A model generated the notes under the pieces. It searched no databases, had not been told where the DNA came from, and was given only the letters and a program-made list of their open reading frames with translations. From Mammaliicoccus sciuri (GTDB lineage: Bacteria > Bacillota > Bacilli > Staphylococcales > Staphylococcaceae): 64,000 bases of DNA. Of this stretch, positions 17,999-27,614 are shown piece by piece. The first letter of the stretch is position 1. The number at the start of each line of letters is the position of its first letter. The position numbers and the translations under genes are program-made. The stretch lies in the NCBI RefSeq assembly GCF_002901825.1, contig NZ_PPQD01000030.1, forward strand, positions 188,341-252,340, written 5' to 3'.

Positions 17999-20113
17999 TT
18001 ATTTTTGTTCTTTTTCTTCGTTTAACAATACTTTGCGTGATGCGTTTACGCGTCCTTGACGGTCAATTTCAGTTACTTTTACTAAGAATTGGTCACCAAT
18101 TTTAGCTACATCTTCAACTTTGTTAACTCTCTCGTTAGAGAATTGAGAAATATGAACAAGTGCATCTTTACCTGGGAAGATTTCAACAAATGCACCGAAT
18201 TTTTCGATACGTTTAACTGTTGCCATATAAATTGCACCGACTTCAGCTTCTCTTGTAATATCTTCAATAATTTGTCTAGCACGGTCGATCATTTCTTTAT
18301 CTTTAGATCCAATAAATACTGTACCGTCTTGTTCGATATCTAATTTAACACCTGTTTCATCAATGATTTCATTGATTTTCTTACCACCAGGTCCAATAAC
18401 ATCTCTAATTTTATCTGGTTTAATATGCATAATTTCAATTTTAGGTGCATATTGGCTAAGTTCTTCTCTAGGTTCTCTTAAAGTTTCAAGCATATGATTC
18501 AAGATATATAATCTACCAATTCTTGCTTGCTCAAGTGCTTCTTTTAAGATTTGTTCACTTAAACCATCGATTTTAATGTCCATTTGAATAGCAGTGATAC
18601 CTTTTTCTGTACCTGCAACTTTAAAGTCCATATCACCAAGTGCATCTTCCATACCTTGAATATCAGATAAAATTGTGTAGTTATCATCTTTAGTAATCAA
18701 GCCCATTGCAATACCTGCAACTGGTGCTTTAATTGGCACACCTGCATCCATTAAAGCTAAAGTTGAACCACAAATTGAAGCTTGTGATGATGAACCATTT
18801 GATTCAAGTACTTCTGAAACAACTCTTATTGTATAAGGGAATTCTTTTTCATCTGGAATAACTTGTAGTAAAGCACGTTCACCTAATGCACCGTGACCAA
18901 TTTCACGACGTCCTGGCGCTCTCACTGGACCTGTTTCACCAACTGAGAAGTTAGGGAAATTATAGTGATGCATATAACGTTTTTGTTCTTCTGTACCTAA
19001 GCCATCAATGATTTGATGTTCACCCAATGCACCTAAAGTCGCAACTGAAAATGCTTGTGTTTGTCCACGTGTAAATAAACCTGAACCATGAGCTCTTGGT
19101 AATAATCCAACTTCAGAAGATAATGGTCTGATTTCTTCAGGATTACGTCCATCTGGTCTTACTTTATCTTCAGTAATTAAGCGACGCACTTCTTCTTTTA
19201 CAAGTGCATCTAATACTTTACTTACATCTTTAAGTACTTCTTCATTATCTGGATCTTCTTCGTTTGTAAAGTCATTTAGAACTTCTTCTTTAACTGCAGA
19301 AATATTAATATCTCTTTGTTGTTTTTCTTCAGTTCTGATTGCTGAAATAATATCTAAAGCTTCTGCTTTAGCACGAACTGTTTCTTCAAATGAAGCTTCA
19401 ATTTCAACCGGTATAAATTCAGCTTTTTCAGGTTGAACATCTTCAATAATAGCTTCTTGGAATTCAACTAATCTTTGAATTTCTTTATGACCAAATAAAA
19501 TAGCATTTAACATTGTTTCTTCTGTTACTTCTTTAGCACCCGCTTCAACCATGTTAATCGCATCTTTATGACCCGCTACTTGTAAATCTAATAAAGAAAC
19601 TTCTCTTTGTTCAACATTAGGATTGATGACAAATTCACCATCTACTAAACCTACGTTCACACCTGCAATTGGTCTTTCAAATGGAATATCTGATACAGAT
19701 AATGCCATTGAAGAACCAATCATTGCTGCCATTTCTGGTGAACAGTTTGGATCAACACTCATTACGATAGAAATAACTTGAACATCATGTCTGTATCCTT
19801 TAGGGAATAATGGACGAATTGGTCTATCAATTAATCTACTTGTTAAAGTAGCATCTTCACCAGGTCTACCTTCACGTTTATTAAAGCCACCAGGAATTTT
19901 TCCTGCTGCATACATTTTTTCTTCATAGTTAACCATTAATGGGAAAAAGTCTACATTTCTAGGTTCTTTTGATGCAGTTGCTGTTGATAATACAACTGTA
20001 TCCCCATATCTTACTAATACTGCACCATTAGCTTGTTTTGCTAATTGGCCCGTTTCAATTATTAATGGACTTCCTGCCCATTCTGTCTTAAAGACTTTCT
20101 TCTCTTGAGACAT
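17999..20113 (-). CDS. pnp: Polyribonucleotide nucleotidyltransferase (PNPase)
   Basis: A 704-residue phosphorolytic 3'-5' exoribonuclease. Two RNase PH-like domains are joined by a helical linker, with the active core around [15 protein letters not shown] and [23 protein letters not shown] domain ([20 protein letters not shown]) and a C-terminal S1 domain ([31 protein letters not shown]) follow. It trims rRNA and mRNA and works with RNases Y and J2, also in this window. ATG at 20113 with GAGGAG upstream. A TATAAT-like -10 lies at 20156-20161, between the rpsO terminator and the start, so pnp has its own promoter besides any readthrough. Confidence 0.98.
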   Translation of the reverse strand: MSQEKKVFKTEWAGSPLIIETGQLAKQANGAVLVRYGDTVVLSTATASKEPRNVDFFPLMVNYEEKMYAAGKIPGGFNKREGRPGEDATLTSRLIDRPIRPLFPKGYRHDVQVISIVMSVDPNCSPEMAAMIGSSMALSVSDIPFERPIAGVNVGLVDGEFVINPNVEQREVSLLDLQVAGHKDAINMVEAGAKEVTEETMLNAILFGHKEIQRLVEFQEAIIEDVQPEKAEFIPVEIEASFEETVRAKAEALDIISAIRTEEKQQRDINISAVKEEVLNDFTNEEDPDNEEVLKDVSKVLDALVKEEVRRLITEDKVRPDGRNPEEIRPLSSEVGLLPRAHGSGLFTRGQTQAFSVATLGALGEHQIIDGLGTEEQKRYMHHYNFPNFSVGETGPVRAPGRREIGHGALGERALLQVIPDEKEFPYTIRVVSEVLESNGSSSQASICGSTLALMDAGVPIKAPVAGIAMGLITKDDNYTILSDIQGMEDALGDMDFKVAGTEKGITAIQMDIKIDGLSEQILKEALEQARIGRLYILNHMLETLREPREELSQYAPKIEIMHIKPDKIRDVIGPGGKKINEIIDETGVKLDIEQDGTVFIGSKDKEMIDRARQIIEDITREAEVGAIYMATVKRIEKFGAFVEIFPGKDALVHISQFSNERVNKVEDVAKIGDQFLVKVTEIDRQGRVNASRKVLLNEEKEQK

Positions 20114-20186
20114 TTATGAATCTCCTCTCATACACTTAATCTCTTATATCATACCATTATACACATATTTTTTATATTTATTTATA

Positions 20187-20225
20187 AAAAAATCGAAAGA
20201 AATCTGATTGATTTCCTTCGATTGA
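20187..20225 (-). terminator. rpsO terminator
   Basis: The arms AATCGAAGGAAATC and GATTTCTTTCGATT are followed by a T7 run on the minus strand, just past the rpsO stop. Confidence 0.85.
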
Positions 20226-20233
20226 AATTACGA

Positions 20234-20503
20234 TTAGCGACGTAATCCTAATGATTTAATTAAATCACGGTAACGTTGAACATCATTTTCACGTAAATAT
20301 GTTAATAAATGTTTACGACGACCAACCATTTTTAATAATCCACGACGTGAATGATGGTCTTTCTTGTGAGTACGTAAATGTTCGTTTAAAGCAGTGATTT
20401 CTGCTGTTAAAACTGCAATTTGTACTTCTGGAGAACCAGTATCAGTTTCATGTACGCGGTATTGTTCGATTAGTTCGTTTTTTCTTTCTTGTGAAATTGC
20501 CAT
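20234..20503 (-). CDS. rpsO: 30S ribosomal protein S15
   Basis: An 89-residue S15 protein that binds the three-way junction of 16S rRNA early in 30S assembly. The family core is plain ([39 protein letters not shown]). ATG at 20503 follows TAGGAGGG; the frame extends upstream but only through the leader. It has its own promoter overlapping the end of ribF and a terminator before pnp. S15 commonly represses its own translation through its leader. Confidence 0.98.
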   Translation of the reverse strand: MAISQERKNELIEQYRVHETDTGSPEVQIAVLTAEITALNEHLRTHKKDHHSRRGLLKMVGRRKHLLTYLRENDVQRYRDLIKSLGLRR

Positions 20504-20584
20504 TGTCAATTTCCCTCCTATAATTGTATTCACCGTAAACCTGAGCTGATCGTCGGAGTGTCGATAAGCCAAGGATTAGGCACT
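20504..20584 (-). promoter_or_regulatory. Probable S15 autoregulatory leader
   Basis: The roughly 80-nt 5' leader contains paired GC-rich blocks (CCTTGGCTTATCGACACTCC, then CGATCAGCTCAGG) ahead of the SD. rpsO leaders of Firmicutes fold into S15-binding structures. The position and base composition fit, but I have not modelled the fold. Confidence 0.5.
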
Positions 20585-20590
20585 CAAATC

Positions 20591-20619
20591 ATTATACATA
20601 ACTCTTTATGTTCTTTCAA
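20591..20619 (-). promoter_or_regulatory. rpsO promoter
   Basis: On the minus strand, -35 TTGAAA (20614-20619), a 17-base spacer and a perfect -10 TATAAT (20591-20596). It overlaps the 3' end of ribF. Confidence 0.8.
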
Positions 20620-21562
20620 GTGATAATAACGCTTTTGCTTCTTCTTTATCTTGCTTAATTTGATTAACAAGTGCATCAATGCCATCAAATTTTTGTTCTG
20701 GTCTAATAAAATGGTGCCAATATACTTCTACACGTTCACCATATATACTCTCTTCAAAATCAAAGATGTTAACTTCAATACTTATTTGAGAAACAGACGG
20801 ATCATGGAATGTTGGTTTCACACCAACGTTACACACACCTTTATATGACTTATCTCTTGATTTAATGAGTAATGTTACAGCATAAACACCTTTTCTCGGT
20901 AATACATAGTCATCACTAGGTTCAACATTAGCTGTAGGAAAACCAATTGTACGCCCTCTTTTTTCACCTTGAACAACCATACCTTTAATAACATATGGAC
21001 GTCCTAAAGCTAAATTACAAGCTTCTATTTCTCCTAGTTCAAGTGATGTTCTAATATTCGTAGTTGAGATTTTTTCATCCTCATGTAATGTTTGCTTAGA
21101 TACGACAAATACATCAAATGGATAATCATTCTCTTGTAATGAAGCCATATTACCTTTTCCATATTTACCAAAACTAAAATCATAACCTGCAATAACAGCT
21201 TTCACATGATTTTGAATAAAATATTGGTCAATAAAATCATCTGCAGACACATCTGCAAATGTTGATGAAAAGTTAACGACGAAACAGTAATCTACGCCTA
21301 ACTTTTCAATTGCTTCAATTTTATCAGCAATAGGTGTTAAATACGTTGTTCTTTTCTTTTCAGGATTTAAGACAACTGAAGGGTGAGGATCAAATGTCAT
21401 AACAGCTTTTTTTAAATGTTTATCTTTAGCTACTTTAATCATTTTTTTAAGAACTTGTTGATGACCTAAATGTATGCCATCAAAAAAACCGATAGCTAAA
21501 GCAATATTTTCATTTACAAATTGTTTAGATTTAATTGGGTGTGTAATTTCTATAACTTCCAT
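20606..21562 (-). CDS. ribF: Bifunctional riboflavin kinase/FAD synthetase
   Basis: Makes FMN from riboflavin and then FAD. The 318-residue protein has an N-terminal adenylyltransferase domain (ALAIGFFDGIHLGHQQVL nucleotide motif; the ISTTNIRTSLELG region) and a C-terminal kinase domain (GRTIGFPTANVEP, GVYAV, VEVYWHHFIRPEQKFDG). ATG at 21562 has AAAGGAG seven bases upstream; a TTG one codon earlier is too close. It follows truB by 12 bases, the usual Firmicute order. Confidence 0.96.
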   Translation of the reverse strand: MEVIEITHPIKSKQFVNENIALAIGFFDGIHLGHQQVLKKMIKVAKDKHLKKAVMTFDPHPSVVLNPEKKRTTYLTPIADKIEAIEKLGVDYCFVVNFSSTFADVSADDFIDQYFIQNHVKAVIAGYDFSFGKYGKGNMASLQENDYPFDVFVVSKQTLHEDEKISTTNIRTSLELGEIEACNLALGRPYVIKGMVVQGEKRGRTIGFPTANVEPSDDYVLPRKGVYAVTLLIKSRDKSYKGVCNVGVKPTFHDPSVSQISIEVNIFDFEESIYGERVEVYWHHFIRPEQKFDGIDALVNQIKQDKEEAKALLSLERT

Positions 21563-21574
21563 CAATATACTCCT

Positions 21575-22486
21575 TTAAAGAAAAACTTTTTTCGGTTTAT
21601 AAAGTGTTTCATTTTTATCGTAAGTATCCATAATAGCAATTGCTTTGTCTTCATACCAAACAACAAATTCGCCATCATGTTTACTTTCATCTATTAAAGA
21701 TTTTTCTATTTTTTGTCCGTTTTGAATACGCGTTACGATATCTTTATCATGTACGGTAACTTTCGTTAAACCATTCAATCCATATTCTAATGGAAGAATC
21801 ACATCTTGTAACTTATCTTGCTCAACTATTTCTCTTAAGTCATCTAATTTAATAGTCTGTTCTAAAGAGAAACCGCCACTTTTCAACCTAATTAAATGAG
21901 ACATATGAGCAGGATAATTAAGTAACGCACCAATTTGAGTTGCTAACGTTCTAATATATGTCCCTTTGCCACATTCAACTTCAATTTCAAATTTACAAGT
22001 ATCATTCTCATAAATAATATCAGAAATTAAATCAATACTGTTAATATGTACTCTTCTGACAGGACGTTCAACTTCAATATTTTGTCTAGCATATTCATAT
22101 AATTTCTTACCATTAACTTTAACAGCAGAATACATAGGTGGAATTTGTTCAATGTCACCTTCTAATTGTTTTAAAGTCGCAATCATTTCATCTTTGTCCC
22201 ATAAATTTTGATCAACACGCTTCTGATCAACTATCTCACCAGTTTGGTCTTCAGTCGTTGTACTAACACCAATCGTTACTTCAGCTCTGTAGGATTTGCC
22301 ACTTTCCATCACATAATCACTTACACGCGTCGCTTTCCCTACACAAATCGGTAGTACACCACTTACCTCAGGATCTAAAGTTCCAGTATGGCCAACTTTT
22401 TTTGTTTTTAAAATTTTACGAAGTTTAAATACGACATCATGACTTGTCATACCAACTTCCTTATGAATTGCTAGAATGCCATCCAA
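21575..22486 (-). CDS. truB: tRNA pseudouridine(55) synthase
   Basis: Forms pseudouridine-55 in the T loop of tRNAs. GHTGTLDPEVSGVLPICVG contains the catalytic Asp, and YSAVKVNGKKLYEYAR and VECGKGTYIRTLA are further family motifs. I place the start at TTG 22486 (protein DGILAIHKEVGMTSHD..., 303 residues), because GGAGG lies eight bases upstream and S. aureus TruB starts at the same point. An ATG at 22501 would add five residues but has no ribosome-binding site. The first gene of a truB-ribF pair, downstream of the rbfA terminator. Confidence 0.95.
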   Translation of the reverse strand: MDGILAIHKEVGMTSHDVVFKLRKILKTKKVGHTGTLDPEVSGVLPICVGKATRVSDYVMESGKSYRAEVTIGVSTTTEDQTGEIVDQKRVDQNLWDKDEMIATLKQLEGDIEQIPPMYSAVKVNGKKLYEYARQNIEVERPVRRVHINSIDLISDIIYENDTCKFEIEVECGKGTYIRTLATQIGALLNYPAHMSHLIRLKSGGFSLEQTIKLDDLREIVEQDKLQDVILPLEYGLNGLTKVTVHDKDIVTRIQNGQKIEKSLIDESKHDGEFVVWYEDKAIAIMDTYDKNETLYKPKKVFL

Positions 22487-22652
22487 ATTTACGACCTCCA
22501 TAATGTTTCTATTCTTTTTAATTTTACATGAAAATATTCATAAAAAGAAGAAATAACTCAATTTCATAAAAAATACGAGGGGGCTTAGAAACAGAATTCT
22601 GAATAATGGTAGTTACAGCGTCCTTACACCTACTTCTAGATCTCCTTACCAA

Positions 22653-22691
22653 CAAAAAAAGACTAAGACATCTAATAGTGTCTTAGTCTTT
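22653..22691 (-). terminator. rbfA terminator
   Basis: Perfect 13-base arms AAAGACTAAGACA and TGTCTTAGTCTTT, with a T7 run on the minus strand. Between this and truB (22502-22652) I see no clear promoter; a CAGAATTCTG palindrome is the only other structure. Confidence 0.9.
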
Positions 22692-22702
22692 CCAAATTTG
22701 GA

Positions 22703-23047
22703 TTAATCATTACGATTTAAATCTTGAATCATGCGTTCAATTTTATTACCGTAATCGATTGATTCATCATATTCAAAATGCAATTCTGGTAAAATACGTA
22801 ATTTCATACGATTACCTAATTCTGATTTAATAAAGCCTTTTGCTTTTTCTAAACCTTTAAATGTATCTTCTTTTTCTTTATCAGAACCTAATACAGTTAA
22901 ATAAACTGTAGCGTGTGATAAGTCTCCTGGAAGTTCTACATCTGTAATTGTTAAAAATCCAACTCTTGGATCTTTAAGTTTATTGTTGATAATATCCATT
23001 AATTCTTTTTTCATTTGTTCGCCTACTCGTTCAGAACGAATACTCAT
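22703..23047 (-). CDS. rbfA: 30S ribosome-binding factor A
   Basis: A 114-residue KH-like factor for late 30S maturation and cold adaptation. Family features: [44 protein letters not shown], and [17 protein letters not shown] at 23047, six bases after GAGGTG; a GTG three codons earlier falls inside that SD. In S. aureus rbfA directly follows infB. Here the two are 9 kb apart, and a separate extended -10 promoter precedes rbfA. Confidence 0.96.
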   Translation of the reverse strand: MSIRSERVGEQMKKELMDIINNKLKDPRVGFLTITDVELPGDLSHATVYLTVLGSDKEKEDTFKGLEKAKGFIKSELGNRMKLRILPELHFEYDESIDYGNKIERMIQDLNRND

Positions 23048-23092
23048 ATCTTTCACCTCTTAACATTCTCATCTCTCTATATACATTAGTAC

Positions 23093-23098
23093 ATTATA
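23093..23098 (-). promoter_or_regulatory. Extended -10 promoter of rbfA
   Basis: TGCTATAAT on the minus strand gives a TGn extension and a perfect -10; the -35 (TTTTTA, 17 bases away) is poor. It would supply rbfA now that it is cut off from the infB operon. Confidence 0.6.
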
Positions 23099-23144
23099 GC
23101 ACATGCTTGAATGCTTAAAAAGATAATCACTCGATATAAATATA

Positions 23145-24311
23145 TTATGTTTCAATACTTAACTTTAGTCGCTCTAATCCTTCTAATACTTTAGACTTTG
23201 GGCATCCAACATTGTACCTTAAAAAGTACTGACCGTTACCGCCATATGTTTGTCCATCCATTATCGCAACTTTGCCTATGTTAATAAGTCGGTGTTGCAA
23301 TTCATCCATCGTCATATTTAGATCTGAAACATCTAACCATATAAGATATGTTGATTCTGGATAGACAACTTTAATTTCTGGTATGTGCTCTTTTAAGAAT
23401 AATTGAACTGCATGTATATTGTCATCTAAATATTCGTTTAAAGCATCTACCCAATCACTCGCTTTTTCATAGGCTGCTATTGTAGATTCCATCCCCATAA
23501 TGCTTGGTGATGATAAACCGTCTTGCTTTTTCAAATAATTTAAAAATATATCCCCATCTTCTTTATTTGGAATTAAAGTATACGCAAAAAGTAGACCCGG
23601 AAAATTAAAAGTCTTGCTACCACTTGTCACAATTGCTATATCATTTTTACTTTTATCTAGTATTGGAATGTGGTTGTTTCCTTTTCGAACGATATCCATA
23701 TGAATTTCATCAGAAATGATATAAACATGATGTTCCTGACATAGTTTAATGATTGTAGTCAGTTCATCTTCAGTCCATACTCTACCTGTTGGGTTATGAG
23801 GAGAACATAATAACAAAATTTTATTTTCAGGTTTCGCTAATTGCATCTCTAATTGTTTAAAGTCAATTGTATAATAACCATCTTCGTAGAAAAGTTGATT
23901 CTCCACAACTGTACGATGATTCTCTTTAATCACATTGTAAAATGCGTCATATGCTGGTGTTTGAATAATCACACCATCATTCAAATTAGATTTCATATGA
24001 ATTAACTGTGAAACTGCATATATCACAGTTGGTGTATAATAAATCCAATCTTCATTAATTTCAGTATTAAAACGTTTCTTATACCAATTCGTAACGGTTG
24101 ATTTAAAGTCTGTATGATTCCATCTCGTATAACCGAATATAGGATGCTTCATACGATTATTTAAATGTTCCATAATTGTATCTGGTAGCGCGAAGTCTGT
24201 GTCTGAAATCGTGAATGGCAACAAGTCACTTTGCCCAAAACGGTCTTGGACATAATCCCACTGAGTACAATTTGTCCCTATTCTATCAATCACCTTATCA
24301 AAATTATACAT
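23145..24311 (-). CDS. MalY/PatB-type PLP aminotransferase (probable C-S lyase)
   Basis: A 388-residue fold-type I PLP enzyme. SSGSKTFNFPG (as VTSGSKTFNFPG) contains the PLP-binding Lys; SPHNPTGRVW and SDEIHMDI are the cofactor-contacting motifs. MalY/PatB proteins cleave cystathionine or related C-S bonds. E. coli MalY also represses the maltose system by binding MalT. It follows a MalX-like PTS permease by 20 bases, the same pairing as malX-malY in enterics, so a linked role is likely, but the true substrate is open. The ATG at 24311 has only a weak AGGGAT upstream. No clear terminator separates it from rbfA. Confidence 0.88.
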   Translation of the reverse strand: MYNFDKVIDRIGTNCTQWDYVQDRFGQSDLLPFTISDTDFALPDTIMEHLNNRMKHPIFGYTRWNHTDFKSTVTNWYKKRFNTEINEDWIYYTPTVIYAVSQLIHMKSNLNDGVIIQTPAYDAFYNVIKENHRTVVENQLFYEDGYYTIDFKQLEMQLAKPENKILLLCSPHNPTGRVWTEDELTTIIKLCQEHHVYIISDEIHMDIVRKGNNHIPILDKSKNDIAIVTSGSKTFNFPGLLFAYTLIPNKEDGDIFLNYLKKQDGLSSPSIMGMESTIAAYEKASDWVDALNEYLDDNIHAVQLFLKEHIPEIKVVYPESTYLIWLDVSDLNMTMDELQHRLINIGKVAIMDGQTYGGNGQYFLRYNVGCPKSKVLEGLERLKLSIET

Positions 24312-24331
24312 TACAAAAATCCCTTCTTAAC

Positions 24332-25897
24332 TTAAATAATGGCATCTAATTGTTTTCGGACAGTTGTTACTCTCGTTCCGATGATAATTTGTACATTTTG
24401 TTTGTCTAAATGTACGACACCTAATGCACCGAGTTCTTTTAACTTTTCATCATCAACAATTTCCGCATCTTCCAGCACTAATCTTAAACGTGTAATACAG
24501 TTATCAATGCTTATAATATTACTGGAACCGCCAATTGCTTGAAGCATATCAGAAGCCATATCGTCTGTATGATTTGTACGATTTTGTGTCGCATTACTTT
24601 CATTATTATCGTTCTTTTCAACTGTTCTACCTGGTGTTTTTAAGTCGAATTTCAAAATAACTGTCTTGAAGACTAAATAATAGATAACTAACCATATTAA
24701 TCCAACAATTATGACGAGCCACCATTTCGTATAACTACCTTGCATGACACCAAATATTAGAAAGTCTAGTACGCCACCATCTGTATTACCAATTGTCACA
24801 CCTAGAATATTCATAACCATAAATCCTAATCCTGTCATAATGACATGGAAGATCCAAAGTAATGGACTAATGAATAAAAATAAAAATTCAATTGGTTCAG
24901 TAATACCTGTAACAAATGTTGCTACAAATCCTGAAATTAATAAGCCTTTTATTTTATGCCTATTCTCTTTAGGCGCTGCGTGATAAATTGCTAAAGCCGC
25001 AGCAGGTAAACCAAACATAAATGTTGGCATTTTACCTTGTGATAAAAATGCAGTTACGTTTGGAGATATTGGTAAATTATTTTGTAATTGCGCATAAAAT
25101 ATATTTAAAGCGCCAAATACATCTTTACCTTCAATAATAGAATGTCCACCAACTTCAGTAAATCTAACCATCGATACTAAAATATGATGTAATCCGAAAG
25201 GTAATAATAACCTTTCACCAGCACCAAATAAAAATGGTCCAAATACACCAGAATGTTGAATTAGTGCCCCAACACTTCCAATGATCATACCGAAGAATGG
25301 CCAAATAATTGGAATAATTAACCCGACTACTGCTAATGCGAGAGACGTTACAATTGGTACAAACCTTGACCCTGAGAAGAACGCAAAGCTGTCAGGTAAC
25401 TGTGTATAGCTAAATTTATTATGTAATTTATAAACGATAAGACCAGAAATGATACCACCGAGCACACCCATTTCCAGTGTTTGAATACCTAATACCATAC
25501 TTTGTCCAGCTTGTTGTAATTTATCTGTATCTGCTAATTGATGTGTCTCAGTTAAATAGAAATTAATCGTTAAATTCATAACTGTATAACCTACAAACCC
25601 TGAGAAAGCAGCTACACCTTTTTCATGTTTAACAAGTCCGATTGGTATAGCAATCGCAAATAGTACGGGTAAATATGTAAATGCAAATCCCCCAACTGTT
25701 GCTAAGAACTTCAATACTAGCTGTATCATGTTATTCTCTAAAAATGGAAAGACATCAATCATTGATTCACTTGTAAATGAACTCCCTATCCCTAAAATCA
25801 AACCCATAAAAGCTAATAAAGCTACTGGAAGCATAAATGTCTTCCCCATATTTTGAAGAAAATCCCACACATTACTTTGCTTCTTCTTTTTACTCAT
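24332..25897 (-). CDS. PTS EIIBC permease, MalX/glucose family
   Basis: A 521-residue sugar phosphotransferase permease. The EIIC domain (about residues 10-400) has ten or so membrane helices and the glucose-family motif FLFGAGERLLLPFGLHHI. It is fused to a C-terminal EIIB domain with the phospho-Cys in DNCITRLRL. There is no EIIA domain, so it must borrow one. With malY downstream and an RpiR regulator upstream it resembles malX; maltose, glucose or an amino sugar are possible substrates. ATG at 25897 lies nine bases after AAAGGGGTG, and this SD is part of a long inverted repeat. Confidence 0.88.
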   Translation of the reverse strand: MSKKKKQSNVWDFLQNMGKTFMLPVALLAFMGLILGIGSSFTSESMIDVFPFLENNMIQLVLKFLATVGGFAFTYLPVLFAIAIPIGLVKHEKGVAAFSGFVGYTVMNLTINFYLTETHQLADTDKLQQAGQSMVLGIQTLEMGVLGGIISGLIVYKLHNKFSYTQLPDSFAFFSGSRFVPIVTSLALAVVGLIIPIIWPFFGMIIGSVGALIQHSGVFGPFLFGAGERLLLPFGLHHILVSMVRFTEVGGHSIIEGKDVFGALNIFYAQLQNNLPISPNVTAFLSQGKMPTFMFGLPAAALAIYHAAPKENRHKIKGLLISGFVATFVTGITEPIEFLFLFISPLLWIFHVIMTGLGFMVMNILGVTIGNTDGGVLDFLIFGVMQGSYTKWWLVIIVGLIWLVIYYLVFKTVILKFDLKTPGRTVEKNDNNESNATQNRTNHTDDMASDMLQAIGGSSNIISIDNCITRLRLVLEDAEIVDDEKLKELGALGVVHLDKQNVQIIIGTRVTTVRKQLDAII

Positions 25898-25908
25898 ACT
25901 CAATAACA

Positions 25909-25957
25909 CCCCTTTAATACATTTATGTTATTTAAATATACAAATGTATTAAAGGGG
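25909..25957. repeat. 16-bp perfect inverted repeat covering the malX-like gene's SD
   Basis: The arms CCCCTTTAATACATTT (25909-25924) and AAATGTATTAAAGGGG (25942-25957) are separated by 17 bases. On the minus strand the second-transcribed arm contains AAAGGGG, the SD of the permease gene. No T tract follows, so it is either an operator (RpiR is encoded next door) or an RNA hairpin that hides the SD. Confidence 0.85.
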
Positions 25958-26012
25958 CATCAATAGTATATAATCATTTTGGACGCGCTTTCATCTTATG
26001 AATGTCGTTACA

Positions 26013-26786
26013 TTATAATTGTCTACCATACATCATTAATAGAAAATCTATCATAAACATAGCAGCGTGCCTCGAACTTAAATCTACATTTCCAATATAG
26101 ATACTATTTGTCTTAGCGATTAAAGTTATGGTCGATAACTGTGCCAACTTAGAATGCCTATTACTAACAATAGAAATAATTGGTACTTGGTTATCTCTTA
26201 ACTGCTGTGCATAACGAACAATATGTGAGGTTTCACCACTTGAACTTACACAAATTGCTAAACTTTCCTGATCTAAATTATGCGTTACCGCTTCTAATTC
26301 ATCCCAATCAGTTCTCGCATGTGCTACTTTACCTAGAAATGTTAACTTTCTACTTAAATCAATCCCGTTTACTAAACTTGCTCCCACGCTTATGATTTCT
26401 ATTACACGTGCATCACGTATAAAAGCTACTGCTTTTTCGATATCTTGGATATTGATTTCATTCATTGTATTCTGGAGGTTCGCCAAATTTTCATTCATAA
26501 AATCATCCATTTCAACATCAAGACTTTGCACATTGTTTACTTTATTTAAATCAGGTTGATTTTGTAATAAAGCATATTTCAATTCTCTATAGCCTTGATA
26601 TCCTAATTTTTGAGAACATCTACTGACAGTTGCAGTCGACACAAACAACTTTTCAGCAATATCATCTATGTTCATATTTGCTATCGACGTATAATCATTC
26701 AAAATAAAATCCAATACCCTCTTCTCTAATTCACTTAAATCATTTCTTCTTTTTTGTAATTTTCCTACAAGTGCATTTTGTTCCAT
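26013..26786 (-). CDS. RpiR/MurR-family transcriptional regulator
   Basis: The 257-residue regulator has an N-terminal RpiR helix-turn-helix (LSELEKRVLDFILNDY, IDDIAEKLFVSTATVSRCSQKLGYQGYRELK) and a C-terminal SIS sugar-phosphate-binding domain (IISVGASLVNGIDLSRKL, AICVSSSGETSHIVRYAQ). Such proteins sense phosphosugars. Just upstream of a PTS permease and lyase, it most likely controls them, perhaps through the dyad at 25909-25957. ATG at 26786 follows GAGGGG by five bases; the frame extends upstream without an SD. Confidence 0.92.
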   Translation of the reverse strand: MEQNALVGKLQKRRNDLSELEKRVLDFILNDYTSIANMNIDDIAEKLFVSTATVSRCSQKLGYQGYRELKYALLQNQPDLNKVNNVQSLDVEMDDFMNENLANLQNTMNEINIQDIEKAVAFIRDARVIEIISVGASLVNGIDLSRKLTFLGKVAHARTDWDELEAVTHNLDQESLAICVSSSGETSHIVRYAQQLRDNQVPIISIVSNRHSKLAQLSTITLIAKTNSIYIGNVDLSSRHAAMFMIDFLLMMYGRQL

Positions 26787-26854
26787 TTTAACCCCTCTTA
26801 ATATCTTCACTTTTAGTCCATAAACTATCAATCATTAATTCACTATATACCATC

Positions 26855-27298
26855 TTATGCATGCTTAAATATGATAATAAATGAAACAATAAATAATATT
26901 TGCAAGAATGCTCTTAAATAAATATTTGTTGGTGCTTTGCTACCTAACGATATATTTTTGGCATGTGCTTTTATATTGCCAGGGAACAATACAAAGCATA
27001 AAATAATACCAATAACACTGAATACAAAATTAACTTTAGGAATAAACACACTTATCGCAATGACAAATTCTAACCATCCCGTTACATACACAATCATTTT
27101 CGGATTTGGAATATTACTCGGAACCATTTTAATAAGTGAATTTCGAATAGAAGGCATAAATCTACCAATAAATGTATACATAAACGCAAAAAATATTGAA
27201 AATTGAGCGACATTCATCCACATACTTTCAGTTTGAAATATACGATGTACAATAAATCCGATAAAGCAGCCGACAAAATAAACAATCATTGTTTGCAT
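26855..27298 (-). CDS. DoxX-family membrane protein
   Basis: A 147-residue protein with four predicted membrane helices. It has the DoxX-type pattern TGWLEFVIAI, a proline-rich loop (PSNIPNPK) and RAFLQILFI. DoxX-like proteins of Firmicutes often belong to thiol or quinone-stress regulons, but their chemistry is mostly unknown. ATG at 27298 lies five bases after GGAGTGG; an upstream GTG is inside that SD. It appears to be transcribed alone, with a TATAAT -10 at 27378-27383 and a weak -35. Confidence 0.8.
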   Translation of the reverse strand: MQTMIVYFVGCFIGFIVHRIFQTESMWMNVAQFSIFFAFMYTFIGRFMPSIRNSLIKMVPSNIPNPKMIVYVTGWLEFVIAISVFIPKVNFVFSVIGIILCFVLFPGNIKAHAKNISLGSKAPTNIYLRAFLQILFIVSFIIIFKHA

Positions 27299-27612
27299 AA
27301 GAACCACTCCAATACGTCATATTTGTAGTTCATGTTTAACTTTACTGCATCCAATCTATTTACTTACCTATTCCCTTATTATAGTGTAAATATACATCAA
27401 AAATAATGATTCGTACTTTAGTGAATGTCATTAACTGTCACATAGCAAGTCATCATCCATAACACAAATTTCACTTTTCTAAATAAACAGTTATGCTATA
27501 TATATCAAGTATATTTATATACTTGAAGAGAATCCGTATTCTCGACTCAACAATAAAAGTGCTTATCTTCCAAAAATGGGAAGTATATCTCCAGCTAAGG
27601 TATACTTCCCAT
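27299..27612. other. Intergenic region between doxX-like and ANT(6)-like genes
   Basis: About 310 bases with no credible gene. It contains a TATAAT-like -10 (27378-27383), a perfect dyad TCAAGTATA/TATACTTGA with a 4-base centre (27505-27526), and the terminator of the upstream nucleotidyltransferase gene at its right end. Confidence 0.7.
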
Positions 27613-27614
27613 TT
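27572..27614 (-). terminator. Terminator of the ANT(6)-like gene
   Basis: The arms AATGGGAAGTATA and TATACTTCCCATT are followed by TTTT on the minus strand, directly after the stop codon at 27613. Confidence 0.85.
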
